Positions 25,758 through 32,471 of a DNA stretch of 32,471 bases are shown in pieces (within the stretch, counting starts at the first letter, position 1; every line of letters starts with the position of its first letter). The notes under the pieces are model-generated. The model saw only the letters and a list, made by a program, of their open reading frames with translations. It was not told the origin of the DNA and made no database searches. The translations under genes and the position numbers were made by a program. Source of the stretch: Nostoc sp. LEGE 12450. Its GTDB lineage: Bacteria > Cyanobacteriota > Cyanobacteriia > Cyanobacteriales > Nostocaceae. The stretch lies in contig NZ_JADEXU010000094.1 in assembly GCF_015206895.1 (NCBI RefSeq), forward strand, positions 1-32,471, written 5' to 3'.

Positions 25758-26490
25758 TATTAAAGAGAGACGCGATAAATGCTTTCTCTAAGTAGTAGTG
25801 CAAAATTAAATATACATCTGTCATTCTGGAGTTTAGTGGGTTATGAATTGAAAGTTCATGATCTACTAAACTCTAGTACAATAAAACCGAAAATTTTTGC
25901 AGGTATTAATACTACTTTAAATGTATAAATATTTATATTTTACTTAAATATATTGATTAGCGTAGGCGTAGCCCGCCGTAGGCATCGCAACTTTTTTACC
26001 CGACCTCACAAAATCGCGTTGCTCCCTATTAGCATGCGTTGTGGCATCATTTGACGATGTTTATCTAGGTGGGTGAGGGCGATCGCTCTTGGCGGCGGGT
26101 ACGCCGGGAGCGCAATCGTCTGCTAGTTCCTGCTCAATGTCGATGTTTTTCGAGTTGCATTTAGAGCGATGCATAGTTAATGTATTAAACGACTCTTATT
26201 TTCTCGGAACATTACTATGTAGTACTACTTACTTGTGCGTACACCATAGCCTTGGTAAGGAGAGCCAGATTCGAGCGGTTGCCTTTGCAACTGCCATTTG
26301 GGCAATCGCTCAAATTCATACTTCAATTATGCAACGCCCACGTTTTTACATTGCGCCCGAACAAACAGGAGGCTGTCAGGCAATCACGAATCACTAGCAA
26401 GGCTGTAACCATAAAATTACCTGGCTTTCCCGCCGCTATGCTCAACTGGTGGCAGGCAGAGGCAGACGCTCTGCTATGGCTTTACTTTTA
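25758..26490. other. Intergenic region with dispersed repeats
   Basis: About 730 bases with no convincing gene. GCGTAGGCGTAGCCCGCCG (25962-25980), followed by TAGGCATCGC, is a classic short Nostoc repeat. Further on are GCGATCGCTCTTGGCGGCG near 26080 and an imperfect inverted repeat, GAGCGGTTGCC (26273-26283) with GGCAATCGCTC (26301-26311). Overlapping plus-strand frames at 26089-26397 and 26252-26494 lack motifs and ribosome-binding sites and are not called. Confidence 0.5.
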
Positions 26491-26751
26491 TTAATCATCA
26501 TAACCCCCGTGACCATAACCCCCGTGACCATAACCCCCGTGACCATAACCTCTGTGACCATAACCTCTGTGACCATAACCTCTGTGACCATAACCTCTGT
26601 GACCATAACCCCCGTGACCATAACCTCCGTGACCATAACCCCCGTGACCATAACCTCCGTGACCATAACCTCCGTGACCACCAGATAGAAGCTGCTGTTC
26701 GTTTGTGGATAGTTCTGTCAGCAACTCACATATGTTAATTTGCTCCGACAT
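26491..26751 (-). CDS. Double-glycine-leader peptide with HGGYG repeats (candidate RiPP precursor)
   Basis: An 86-residue precursor-like protein. Residues 1-25 (MSEQINICELLTELSTNEQQ, then LLSGG) are an acidic, amphipathic leader ending in Gly-Gly, as in bacteriocin-type leaders cut by peptidase-containing ABC transporters. Residues 26-85 are twelve tandem pentapeptides: five HGGYG, four HRGYG and three HGGY(G/D), ending in Asp86. The core has no Cys, Ser or Thr, so lanthionine or thiazole chemistry is excluded. Many His and Tyr residues suggest metal binding or tyrosine cross-linking. ATG 26751 has GAGGT 5 bases upstream and is preferred over 26772. No transporter or modifying enzyme lies nearby. 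A structural glycine-rich protein is the alternative. Confidence 0.72.
   Translation of the reverse strand: MSEQINICELLTELSTNEQQLLSGGHGGYGHGGYGHGGYGHGGYGHGGYGHRGYGHRGYGHRGYGHRGYGHGGYGHGGYGHGGYDD
26497..26676. repeat. Twelve 15-bp tandem repeats within the leader-peptide gene
   Basis: Twelve contiguous 15-bp units (plus-strand consensus CATAACCYCCGTGAC) encode HGGYG. Only the second codon varies: reading from the gene's 5' end, the units use GGA, GGA, GGG, GGA, GGG, then AGA four times, then GGG three times. Clustering of identical variants indicates expansion by unit duplication. Confidence 0.95.
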
Positions 26752-27620
26752 AATTACCTCAGTTTTATTCATTACCTGTTACAAACTGTACCGATCTGAA
26801 ATACAAATTTGGAGCGATCAAAATCTGGAATTTTAATGCTCCAGACCATTCAAAACCTAATTGAAATTCTTATGGAAGTCATTGTGGCGAACCAACAATG
26901 TATCTTCACTTTTATATTTTTCGTTGGAGTAGCTACTCCTTCTTTCTATAGATATGGTTATCTATAAAAAGTCTGAAATTTTCTTGATTAGGCGATGTTA
27001 CAAAAATAGTGTGAATTGCAGCAACAAATCGATGAAAACCGGAATCAAGGTATAAAAATTTTTAAGTAGCTTTCGTAACTTCTCAATAAGCGCTGGTAAA
27101 GCTAATAGAGGTGTTTAAGGAAGACAATGGGATAAATCCGGAATGAGCTAGGGTTGCTTTGAGGGCAAAAATCTGGTTTAACATTTAAGGGACTTCCAAA
27201 GAATAAATTATTCCAAAAAAAAACAAGCGATAGGATTCTAGTCTATCCAGGTCATTGCGAATGAAGCGTTCGCGGTAGCGTCTCCAAGAGTTGCGAAATG
27301 AAGCAATTCGCTTGCGGTTTGGGATTGCTACCCTGCGGAGCGCTTCTCTACGAGAGGCTACGCCAACGCGAACGCTACATTTAATTTCGCTCGCAATGAC
27401 ATAAATAATTTTGCGTAACCACTTAACAAGTGTTTGGGTCTTATCTGAACTGTATTGCATCGCGTCTGATCTTTCCGCAATCCAGGGATTTATAGGGATT
27501 TATAGAGACGCGATGAATCGCGTTTTCTTCCTCAAAATAGAATTTTAGGCAAATTAGATGTAAATCATGCCACCGCTATAAGCCAAAATTTTTATAGATA
27601 CTCACACAGGTATAGTCAAA
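26752..27620. other. Gene-free region with repeat cluster
   Basis: About 870 bases. Near the leader-peptide gene are the palindromes GGAGTAGCTACTCC (26926-26939) and TATAGATA/TATCTATA (26947-26966), possible control elements. From 27255 to 27390 lies a cluster of GC-rich short repeats (GCGTTCGCGGTAGCGTCTCC, GCGCTTCTCTACGAGAGGCT, ACGCCAACGCGAACGC), and then AGGGATTTATAGGGATTTAT and ACGCGATGAATCGCGT. The frame at 27185-27460 (minus) crosses these repeats and is not credible. The end probably carries the cysteine synthase promoter. Confidence 0.5.
27255..27390. repeat. Cluster of short palindromic dispersed repeats
   Basis: The segment is built of GC-rich blocks in both orientations: GCGTTCGCGGTAGCGTCTCC (27266-27285), GAAGCAATTCGCTTGCGG, CTACGAGAGGCTACGCC and AACGCGAACGCTAC. 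The first block's complement closely matches 2868-2886 inside the SRPBCC gene. Such blocks occur in many copies in Nostoc genomes and can fold into hairpins. Confidence 0.65.
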
Positions 27621-28595
27621 ATGGATATTAAAAATGGCTTCGTCGGCGCTGTTGGCAATACACCCCTGATTCGCTTAAACAGCTTCAGTGAAGAAACAGG
27701 GTGTGAAATCCTTGCAAAAGCTGAATTTCTCAATCCTGGCGGTTCCGTCAAAGATCGCGCCGCACTTTACATCATCGAAGATGCAGAAAAGAAAGGTTTA
27801 CTCAAACCCGGTGGTACGGTTGTGGAAGGAACTGCTGGTAATACTGGCATTGGACTGGCGCATATTTGCAACGCCAAAGGCTACAAATGCCTAATTATTA
27901 TTCCCGATACCCAGTCACAAGAAAAAATAGACGCACTGATAGCATTAGGCGCAGAAGTTCGTCGCGTTCCTGCCGTACCCTACAAAGACCCAAATAACTA
28001 CGTCAAGCTATCTGGAAGAGTCGCTGCTGAGTTGGAAAATGCTATTTGGGCGAATCAGTTTGATAACCTAGCCAATCGCCACGCCCATTACGAAACGACA
28101 GGGCCGGAAATTTGGAAACAGACAGATGGTAAAATAGATGCATGGATAGCTTCAACTGGTACTGGTGGTACTTATGCTGGTGTGGCGTTGTACTTAAAAG
28201 AACAAAATCCAGCAGTTAAATGCGTTGTTGCCGATCCACTGGGTAGCGCACTTTATAGCTATGTCAAAACCGGCGAAATCCATATAGAAGGAAATTCCAT
28301 CACCGAAGGTATCGGAAATGGTCGTGTCACAGCCAATATGGAAGGCGCACCTGCTGATGATGCCATCCAAATCGATGACAAAGAAGCTTTACGGGTAGTT
28401 TACCAACTGCTAAGGAAAGATGGGCTATTAATGGGCGGTTCAACAGGTATTAATGTTGGCGCAGCTGTTGCTCTAGCAAAGCAATTGGGCCCAGGACATA
28501 CCATTGTCACCATCTTGTGTGATAGTGGTTCCCGGTATCAGTCGCGGATATTCAACCCTGAATGGCTAGCTTCAAAAGGACTTTCAATAGATTAG
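27621..28595 (+). CDS. cysK: Cysteine synthase (O-acetylserine sulfhydrylase)
   Basis: A 324-residue PLP enzyme making cysteine from O-acetylserine and sulfide. The start DIKNGFVGAVGNTPLIRLN is typical, and Lys44 in GGSVKDRAA is the PLP-binding lysine. GTAGNTGIG binds substrate, STGTGGTYAG is the PLP-phosphate loop, and LLMGGSTGIN lies near the C-terminus. The protein ends with the family's SRIFNPEWL tail. It starts at the first ATG, after an AT-rich leader. The next gene, a [2Fe-2S] protein, follows after 94 bases filled with heptamer repeats. Confidence 0.93.
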   Translation: MDIKNGFVGAVGNTPLIRLNSFSEETGCEILAKAEFLNPGGSVKDRAALYIIEDAEKKGLLKPGGTVVEGTAGNTGIGLAHICNAKGYKCLIIIPDTQSQEKIDALIALGAEVRRVPAVPYKDPNNYVKLSGRVAAELENAIWANQFDNLANRHAHYETTGPEIWKQTDGKIDAWIASTGTGGTYAGVALYLKEQNPAVKCVVADPLGSALYSYVKTGEIHIEGNSITEGIGNGRVTANMEGAPADDAIQIDDKEALRVVYQLLRKDGLLMGGSTGINVGAAVALAKQLGPGHTIVTILCDSGSRYQSRIFNPEWLASKGLSID

Positions 28596-28689
28596 TCATT
28601 AGTCATTGGTCATTAGTCATTGGTCATTGGTCATTAGCAAAGGACAACTGACGAATGACAAATGACAAATGACAAAGGACAAAGGACAA
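28596..28689. repeat. STRR-type heptanucleotide tandem repeats
   Basis: From about 28597 the sequence is (TTAGTCA / TTGGTCA)n, and from about 28648 (AATGACA / AAGGACA)n, both degenerate 7-base repeats. The second block is close to the reverse complement of the first (GGTCATT against AATGACA), so the transcript could fold into a long hairpin. Its last unit supplies the AAAGGA ribosome-binding site of the following gene. Confidence 0.85.
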
Positions 28690-29016
28690 ATGACAACTCA
28701 ACCATCAAATTCCCCGACAATAGACCAACCCTCTTCTTCTAAATGTGTGCGGGTTTGTCAAAATCGTACCTGCAAAAAGCAAGGTGCAGCCAAGGTTTTT
28801 GCAGCTTTTACAGCTTTGCCGATTCCTGATGTAACAGTAACGGCTAGCAGCTGTTTGGGGCAATGTGGCAATGGGCCAATGGTGCTGGTATTACCCGATA
28901 TGGTCTGGTATAGCGGTGTTCGACCCGATGAAGTATCTCTACTGATAGAAAATCATTTGCTAGGTGGTCAAAGAGTCAAACAGATGCTCTATTATCGGTT
29001 TCATCCCCAGAAATAA
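28690..29016 (+). CDS. Thioredoxin-like [2Fe-2S] ferredoxin
   Basis: About 108 residues with CVRVCQNRTCKKQGAAKVF, then VTASSCLGQCGNGPMVLV and VWYSGVRPDEVSLLIENHLL. This is the thioredoxin-fold [2Fe-2S] pattern (C-x(n)-C ... S-C-L-x-x-C), the same fold as NuoE/HoxE C-domains and as stand-alone ferredoxins of this class. The partner is unknown. ATG 28690 (MTTQPSN) is preferred: AAAGGA sits 3-8 bases upstream, and the seven residues added by an ATG at 28669 are encoded by heptamer repeats. It lies between cysK and the DUF5331-like gene and may be cotranscribed with them. Confidence 0.85.
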   Translation: MTTQPSNSPTIDQPSSSKCVRVCQNRTCKKQGAAKVFAAFTALPIPDVTVTASSCLGQCGNGPMVLVLPDMVWYSGVRPDEVSLLIENHLLGGQRVKQMLYYRFHPQK

Positions 29017-29071
29017 AGCTAAATTTTCAATATCAGGGTCTGTAATCTTGTTGACTGAAGCGAGGCATCCA

Positions 29072-30031
29072 ATGAATATCCAACAGCTGCGTCAATCCTT
29101 AAAACAAAACTGGCTGATCTACTACGAGCAAAATATTTCTTGGCTGGTCAAAATGCGAATTTGGGGCACTTACGATGGTCTGCGCCGTCCTTTGTCCGGT
29201 TTTATTTTGGCAACACTGTCTGTTTTAGAACCCCAGTTTGATGAAATACTTGCTTTTATGCTGGATCTGAATAACGATCCAGATAAAATAGTTGCCGCTT
29301 TAGGTCTTAACTTTAATCCTGATGAAGAGTTACGTTTAATAAAAGCAGAGCATTCTATGGCTATATGCCAAGCTGAAATCGAGCCGCCAGACGAGAAGCA
29401 TTCTGAAGATAAACATCTGTCATCGGTTGTAACTGCTAGCAACATTGTGCCTAGTTCTCTTGCCAAGACTTTAGACTCCAACTTGTCACGCGCCGATCGC
29501 CTTGCGCCATTATTTACGGCTACCACAGAGGTAGATCGCACCCGTAAACCTGAGTTAGTAGTTGCATTTGCTACTAAAATTGCTCCAGATACTCCGATGA
29601 AAACGCCATCATCGGGTTTCTTGAACGAATATCAATCAGTACGTAGCGACTTTGCAGCTTCTCGTCAGACATCGCCCCTTGAACGTTTTCCTTCAGGAAC
29701 ATCGCTGACAATGATTGCTGAAGCCAACAGCAAAGCCAAAACTATGCCATCTGTGGCGTTAGCTAGCGAGGTTAAAAGCAACGCGCCATCTGTCCGAATC
29801 CCTGTAGGCGCATTGCTGGCAATTACTACTGAGATTAACAGTAATGGTAAACCAGTGCGATCGCTAGCAATTACTACTGAGGTTAAAAGTAGCGGCAAGC
29901 AACCGAATATTCAACCACAAAATGTTAAAAACAAAGTGAATTTACCAACCACTAATGCCCGTAGTTTAGCTTCTTGGGTAGATGAATTTTGTTACGGCGC
30001 TAGGAATAAAGAAGAAGATATTTTGACTTGA
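29072..30031 (+). CDS. DUF5331-like protein with repeat-rich disordered tail
   Basis: About 320 residues. The first 90 (MNIQQLRQSLKQNWLIYYEQ, then SWLVKMRIWGTYDGLRRPLS and IVAALGLNFNPDEELRLI) form the conserved domain I recall as DUF5331 from heterocystous cyanobacteria, function unknown. Residues 100-290 are low-complexity with imperfect repeats (TATTEVDRTRK, ALASEVKSNAP, AITTEINSNGK, AITTEVKSSGK). The end carries ARSLASWVDEFCYGARNKEE. ATG 29072 has GAGG 6 bases upstream; an earlier ATG at 28964 would overlap the ferredoxin gene and adds unlike sequence. There is no signal or membrane segment. Confidence 0.75.
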   Translation: MNIQQLRQSLKQNWLIYYEQNISWLVKMRIWGTYDGLRRPLSGFILATLSVLEPQFDEILAFMLDLNNDPDKIVAALGLNFNPDEELRLIKAEHSMAICQAEIEPPDEKHSEDKHLSSVVTASNIVPSSLAKTLDSNLSRADRLAPLFTATTEVDRTRKPELVVAFATKIAPDTPMKTPSSGFLNEYQSVRSDFAASRQTSPLERFPSGTSLTMIAEANSKAKTMPSVALASEVKSNAPSVRIPVGALLAITTEINSNGKPVRSLAITTEVKSSGKQPNIQPQNVKNKVNLPTTNARSLASWVDEFCYGARNKEEDILT

Positions 30032-30036
30032 ATTAC

Positions 30037-31032
30037 TTATGGGTACTCGTGAGAAACAAAGGGGATTTCTATGACTTCACCCTCAGTTTCTCCCACTTTG
30101 ACTTTTAAGCCTACGCCACCAGCTTTGGTGCGAATGTAACCTAGTCCAAAATAACCATCAGCCGTTTCTGTGTAACTGGTAAGTTTGCCAACCTTTTCAT
30201 CTCCAACTGCGATCGCACTTCCAACTGACGCAGGGGCATTGAGACGGATACCTAAAAGGTGTTGTTTTACACCTTTATATGTATTTAACCGAGCAATGGT
30301 TTCTTGGCCAATATAGCAACCTTTAGTAAAAGAAATTGTTTGCCACAAACCAACTTCCAGAGGATTGTAATCATCTGTGAGTTCAGCATCTGGGGCAGGA
30401 CGACCTTGTAAGATTCGTAAGGCATCCCAAGCGCGATCGGTCATCTCTACCGCCCCAGCTTCTAACAATTTGTTCCACACCGTTACTTTGTCAGTATAAG
30501 GAAAAGTGAAGGTGTATCCGGGAGCCGCTAACCCACTACCCACAGCAATCCGCACTCCCTCAGCCGGAGCGATCGTGTATACTTGGTGATTACCGTAAGG
30601 TTGGCCGATGAGTTCGCCAATACCCAATTTTTCTAAAACAGCGTCGCTTCCTGGGCCAATGAGGCTGAAGGTGTTGGTGTATTGGGTAATATCAGATAAT
30701 TCCACCTTGTCGGCATAGAAAATATATTTATCTAGCCATTCCATAAGATATTGGCGGCGGTTAGGTGAAACTAGCAGGATTACCGCATCTTCTCTAACGT
30801 AGGCGGTTGCTAAATCAATTGTTCTAGCTGTGGAAGTGACGAAAACCGTATCACAACCTTGTCCTGGCTTGAGTATTTGGAAATTGTTAGTACTTTGGTT
30901 GTGTAAGAAATTGAGGCGATCGTCGCCAGCTACTTTGATACGTCCCCAGGCGGTGCGATCGCATATTGCAACCCCAACTCTGGCAGCTTGGATTGCTGCT
31001 GCGTCTTTATCGTCAAGTGTAGATGTTGGCAT
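30037..31032 (-). CDS. ygfZ: YgfZ/GcvT-like folate-binding protein
   Basis: A 331-residue member of the GcvT-like family, identified by the YgfZ signature K-G-C239-Y-I-G-Q-E followed by TIARLNTYKGVKQHLLGIRL. The N-terminal part shows RIKVAGDDRLNFLHNQSTN, as in glycine-cleavage T-protein folds. E. coli YgfZ binds folate and supports assembly or repair of certain Fe-S enzymes. It converges on the DUF5331-like gene with only 5 bases between them. The start at 31032 (MPTSTLDDKD) is the only plausible ATG. Confidence 0.88.
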   Translation of the reverse strand: MPTSTLDDKDAAAIQAARVGVAICDRTAWGRIKVAGDDRLNFLHNQSTNNFQILKPGQGCDTVFVTSTARTIDLATAYVREDAVILLVSPNRRQYLMEWLDKYIFYADKVELSDITQYTNTFSLIGPGSDAVLEKLGIGELIGQPYGNHQVYTIAPAEGVRIAVGSGLAAPGYTFTFPYTDKVTVWNKLLEAGAVEMTDRAWDALRILQGRPAPDAELTDDYNPLEVGLWQTISFTKGCYIGQETIARLNTYKGVKQHLLGIRLNAPASVGSAIAVGDEKVGKLTSYTETADGYFGLGYIRTKAGGVGLKVKVGETEGEVIEIPFVSHEYP

Positions 31033-31319
31033 AGCGATGAGAAGTTGCCCTGTTTCAATGTTGTCGCACTGGAAATATTAGCAAATAAGCGTTTCCGGCT
31101 TCAATGGCGAAGGGATGAAAGGAATTATGCTGATAGCGATCGCTTAAATTACGGAAAGTACGTCTTCAGGCATTTATTCTTCTGCTGCGGAAGTTAATTG
31201 ATTCTGCTCCAAGAATTATCCATACTCGAATTTTAAGGGTTCTAAAGCTTTTGATACCAACAAAAGAGCTTTTCAAACATCCTCTTAGTGCGAAGTACAT
31301 TAGGACATCTTGTGCTAAC
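31033..31319. other. Intergenic region between two minus-strand genes
   Basis: About 290 bases. There is a GCGATCGC octamer near 31137 and otherwise unremarkable AT-rich DNA. Short frames here on both strands have no motifs. It should hold the ygfZ promoter and the 3' end of the aminotransferase transcript. Confidence 0.5.
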
Positions 31320-32471
31320 CTATGAACTGTAAACAAGAGGTTGATAATTAGATATACGATGTTTGACAACAAGCCGCTCTGTATCTACGCATCCTCTAGA
31401 AATATACTTTTTCAGCAACTTACCCACAATCGAAATACCTTGCTCAATTTCCTCTGGCGAGAGACAAAAAGTTAGACGCATCGCCGGATAACCCTGTTTA
31501 TCGGGGAAAAATGCCGAACCGCACGCCAGGTAAATATTTTCTGCAAAAGCTTCGTTACGAATTGTCCCAATCGGAATATCATCTGGTAACTGTACCCAAA
31601 GAAATAATCCTCCCGTGGGAACTGTCCACCGGATCTCTTCAGGGAAATAACGCTCCAAAGCTTGCAGCATTATATTACGACTTTGCAGATTATCTGTGCG
31701 AAGTCGGCTGAGGTGACGGCGGTAATGTCCTGAAGCGAGATATTCGCTAACTATTGTTTGCGAAATACTGGATGTGTGCAAGTCATGGAGCAATTTCTGC
31801 TCAATAATTGCTTGATAATGCTTACCTGTAACTACCATATAGCCCACTCGTAAACCAGGCATTAAAGTTTTAGAAAAGGTGCTTAAATAAGTCACCAAAT
31901 TATTTTTATCTAAAGCTTTAATTGGCGCTGCTACTGCATCAAAATTTATTCCTTCATAAGCATTATCTTCCAGAATAGGGCACTCATATTTTTCGGCTAA
32001 TGCTAGTAATTGTTGACGATGATTTTGTGTTGTCGTCAATCCTGTTGGATTGTGAAAAGTACTAATTGTATAAATTAATTTCGGGCGGTGGCTGTGGAGA
32101 TATTGCTCTAATAAATCTAAATTCATTCCCTCCGCAGTCATCGGAATACCAATAATCTTAGCTCCTAAGTTTTCTAAAATAGAAATTGCACCATAATATG
32201 TGGGAGCTTCCACAATCACCCAATCACCAGGTTGTACATAATAATTCATAGCTAATGACAACCCTTGCTGAGAGCCATTAGTAATAATTAAATCCTCTGG
32301 AAAAACCTCTAATCCTTGATGTACTAACATCTGAGCAATTTGTCTAAGTAGGTAGGCATCAAAAAAATCCGGTATGTTAAGATATATAAATACTGAAAAT
32401 GCATCTACAAAGTGATTTGTGTATGGGGGCACGTTTAAGGGTATTTCTGACGCATGAGCAAGACCAAACTT
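31320..32471 (-). CDS. PLP-dependent aminotransferase (MocR/2-aminoadipate type), 5' end beyond window
   Basis: A fold-type I aminotransferase: DLIITNGSQQGLSLAMNYYV, EAPTYYGAI, FHNPTGLTT, ILEDNAYEGI, YLSTFSKTLMPGLRVGYMV (the FSK lysine binds PLP) and the arginine motif MRLTFCLSPEE. This pattern fits LysN/2-aminoadipate transaminases and the PLP domain of MocR regulators. A GTG at 32430-32432 would give 370 residues, but the frame stays open to the window edge. The part before QGLEVFPED is unusual (AFSVFIYLNIPDFFDAY) and does not match the normal N-terminus. Either the gene continues outside the window or its 5' end is rearranged. Confidence 0.75.
   Translation of the reverse strand, partial: KFGLAHASEIPLNVPPYTNHFVDAFSVFIYLNIPDFFDAYLLRQIAQMLVHQGLEVFPEDLIITNGSQQGLSLAMNYYVQPGDWVIVEAPTYYGAISILENLGAKIIGIPMTAEGMNLDLLEQYLHSHRPKLIYTISTFHNPTGLTTTQNHRQQLLALAEKYECPILEDNAYEGINFDAVAAPIKALDKNNLVTYLSTFSKTLMPGLRVGYMVVTGKHYQAIIEQKLLHDLHTSSISQTIVSEYLASGHYRRHLSRLRTDNLQSRNIMLQALERYFPEEIRWTVPTGGLFLWVQLPDDIPIGTIRNEAFAENIYLACGSAFFPDKQGYPAMRLTFCLSPEEIEQGISIVGKLLKKYISRGCVDTERLVVKHRISNYQPLVYSS

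Noticed and set aside
26089..26494. Two overlapping plus-strand frames
   Set aside because: No motif, no ribosome-binding site, and they cross dispersed-repeat DNA.
26497..26676. CRISPR array
   Set aside because: The 15-bp units are contiguous with no spacers and lie in a coding frame.
26449..26688. Plus-strand repeat protein (ITPVTITSVT...)
   Set aside because: Antisense reading of the 15-bp repeats. The minus frame has a good ribosome-binding site and a meaningful leader; this one has neither.
27185..27460. 91-codon minus-strand frame
   Set aside because: Most of it is encoded by short palindromic repeats; composition (Arg-rich) reflects the repeats.
28596..28689. CRISPR-like or structured RNA gene
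   Set aside because: Degenerate 7-base tandem repeats without spacers; fits the STRR repeats known from heterocystous cyanobacteria.
1..32471. tRNA, rRNA or phage attachment sites
   Set aside because: No cloverleaf-like or rRNA sequence was recognised by eye; a covariance-model scan would be needed to exclude small RNAs.

Overview
The window looks like a chromosomal stretch of a filamentous, heterocyst-forming cyanobacterium (Nostocales, Nostoc/Anabaena-like). The reasons are the frequent GCGATCGC (HIP1) octamers, degenerate heptanucleotide tandem repeats (STRR type), short GC-rich palindromic repeats (CTACGC / GCGTAGGC type), a very large fused Ser/Thr-kinase/AAA/GAF/histidine-kinase protein of the HstK type, and small families I associate with this group (DUF1622, DUF1392-like, DUF5331-like). 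All assignments come from reading the sequence; no database search was run.

Layout. 1-2.0 kb: a DUF3592-like membrane protein facing an aspartate aminotransferase. 2.64-5.67 kb: an apparent operon of an SRPBCC protein and two tandem zinc alcohol dehydrogenases, with a palindrome just upstream. 6.0-12.3 kb: class I fructose-bisphosphate aldolase, two small membrane proteins, a short hypothetical, an exported M48 metalloprotease, a membrane-anchored thioredoxin (TxlA/HCF164-like), a cyanophycinase and a DUF1392-like protein. 12.3-15.1 kb is a decay zone: a glycosyltransferase remnant with in-frame stops, a 3'-truncated hsp20 fused head-on to a 3'-truncated cupin gene, a frameshifted IS4-family transposase remnant and a GC-rich inverted-repeat element. 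15.2-18.3 kb: an orphan GC-rich YtfQ/RbsB-like sugar-binding lipoprotein, a Tat-signal aldo/keto reductase and an SDR. 18.7-24.2 kb: the 1820-residue kinase. 24.24-25.76 kb: an IS701-like insertion sequence whose transposase is frameshifted at a 36-bp perfect palindrome. 26.5-26.75 kb: a small gene with a double-glycine leader and twelve HGGYG pentapeptides. 27.6-31.0 kb: cysteine synthase, a thioredoxin-like [2Fe-2S] ferredoxin, a DUF5331-like protein and a YgfZ-type folate-binding protein. The right edge holds a PLP aminotransferase whose 5' end is not resolved.

The most interesting item is the small gene at 26491-26751. A leader ending ELSTNEQQLLSGG precedes a core built only of His, Gly, Tyr, Arg and Asp, which looks like an undescribed secreted or modified repeat peptide. 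No transporter or maturation enzyme is encoded in the window. Other notable points are the hsp20/cupin head-on fusion, a mobile palindromic repeat apparently absorbed in frame into the SRPBCC gene, and heptamer repeats that supply ribosome-binding sites. Cysteine synthase, the [2Fe-2S] protein and YgfZ lie close together and could share an Fe-S theme, but this is inference.
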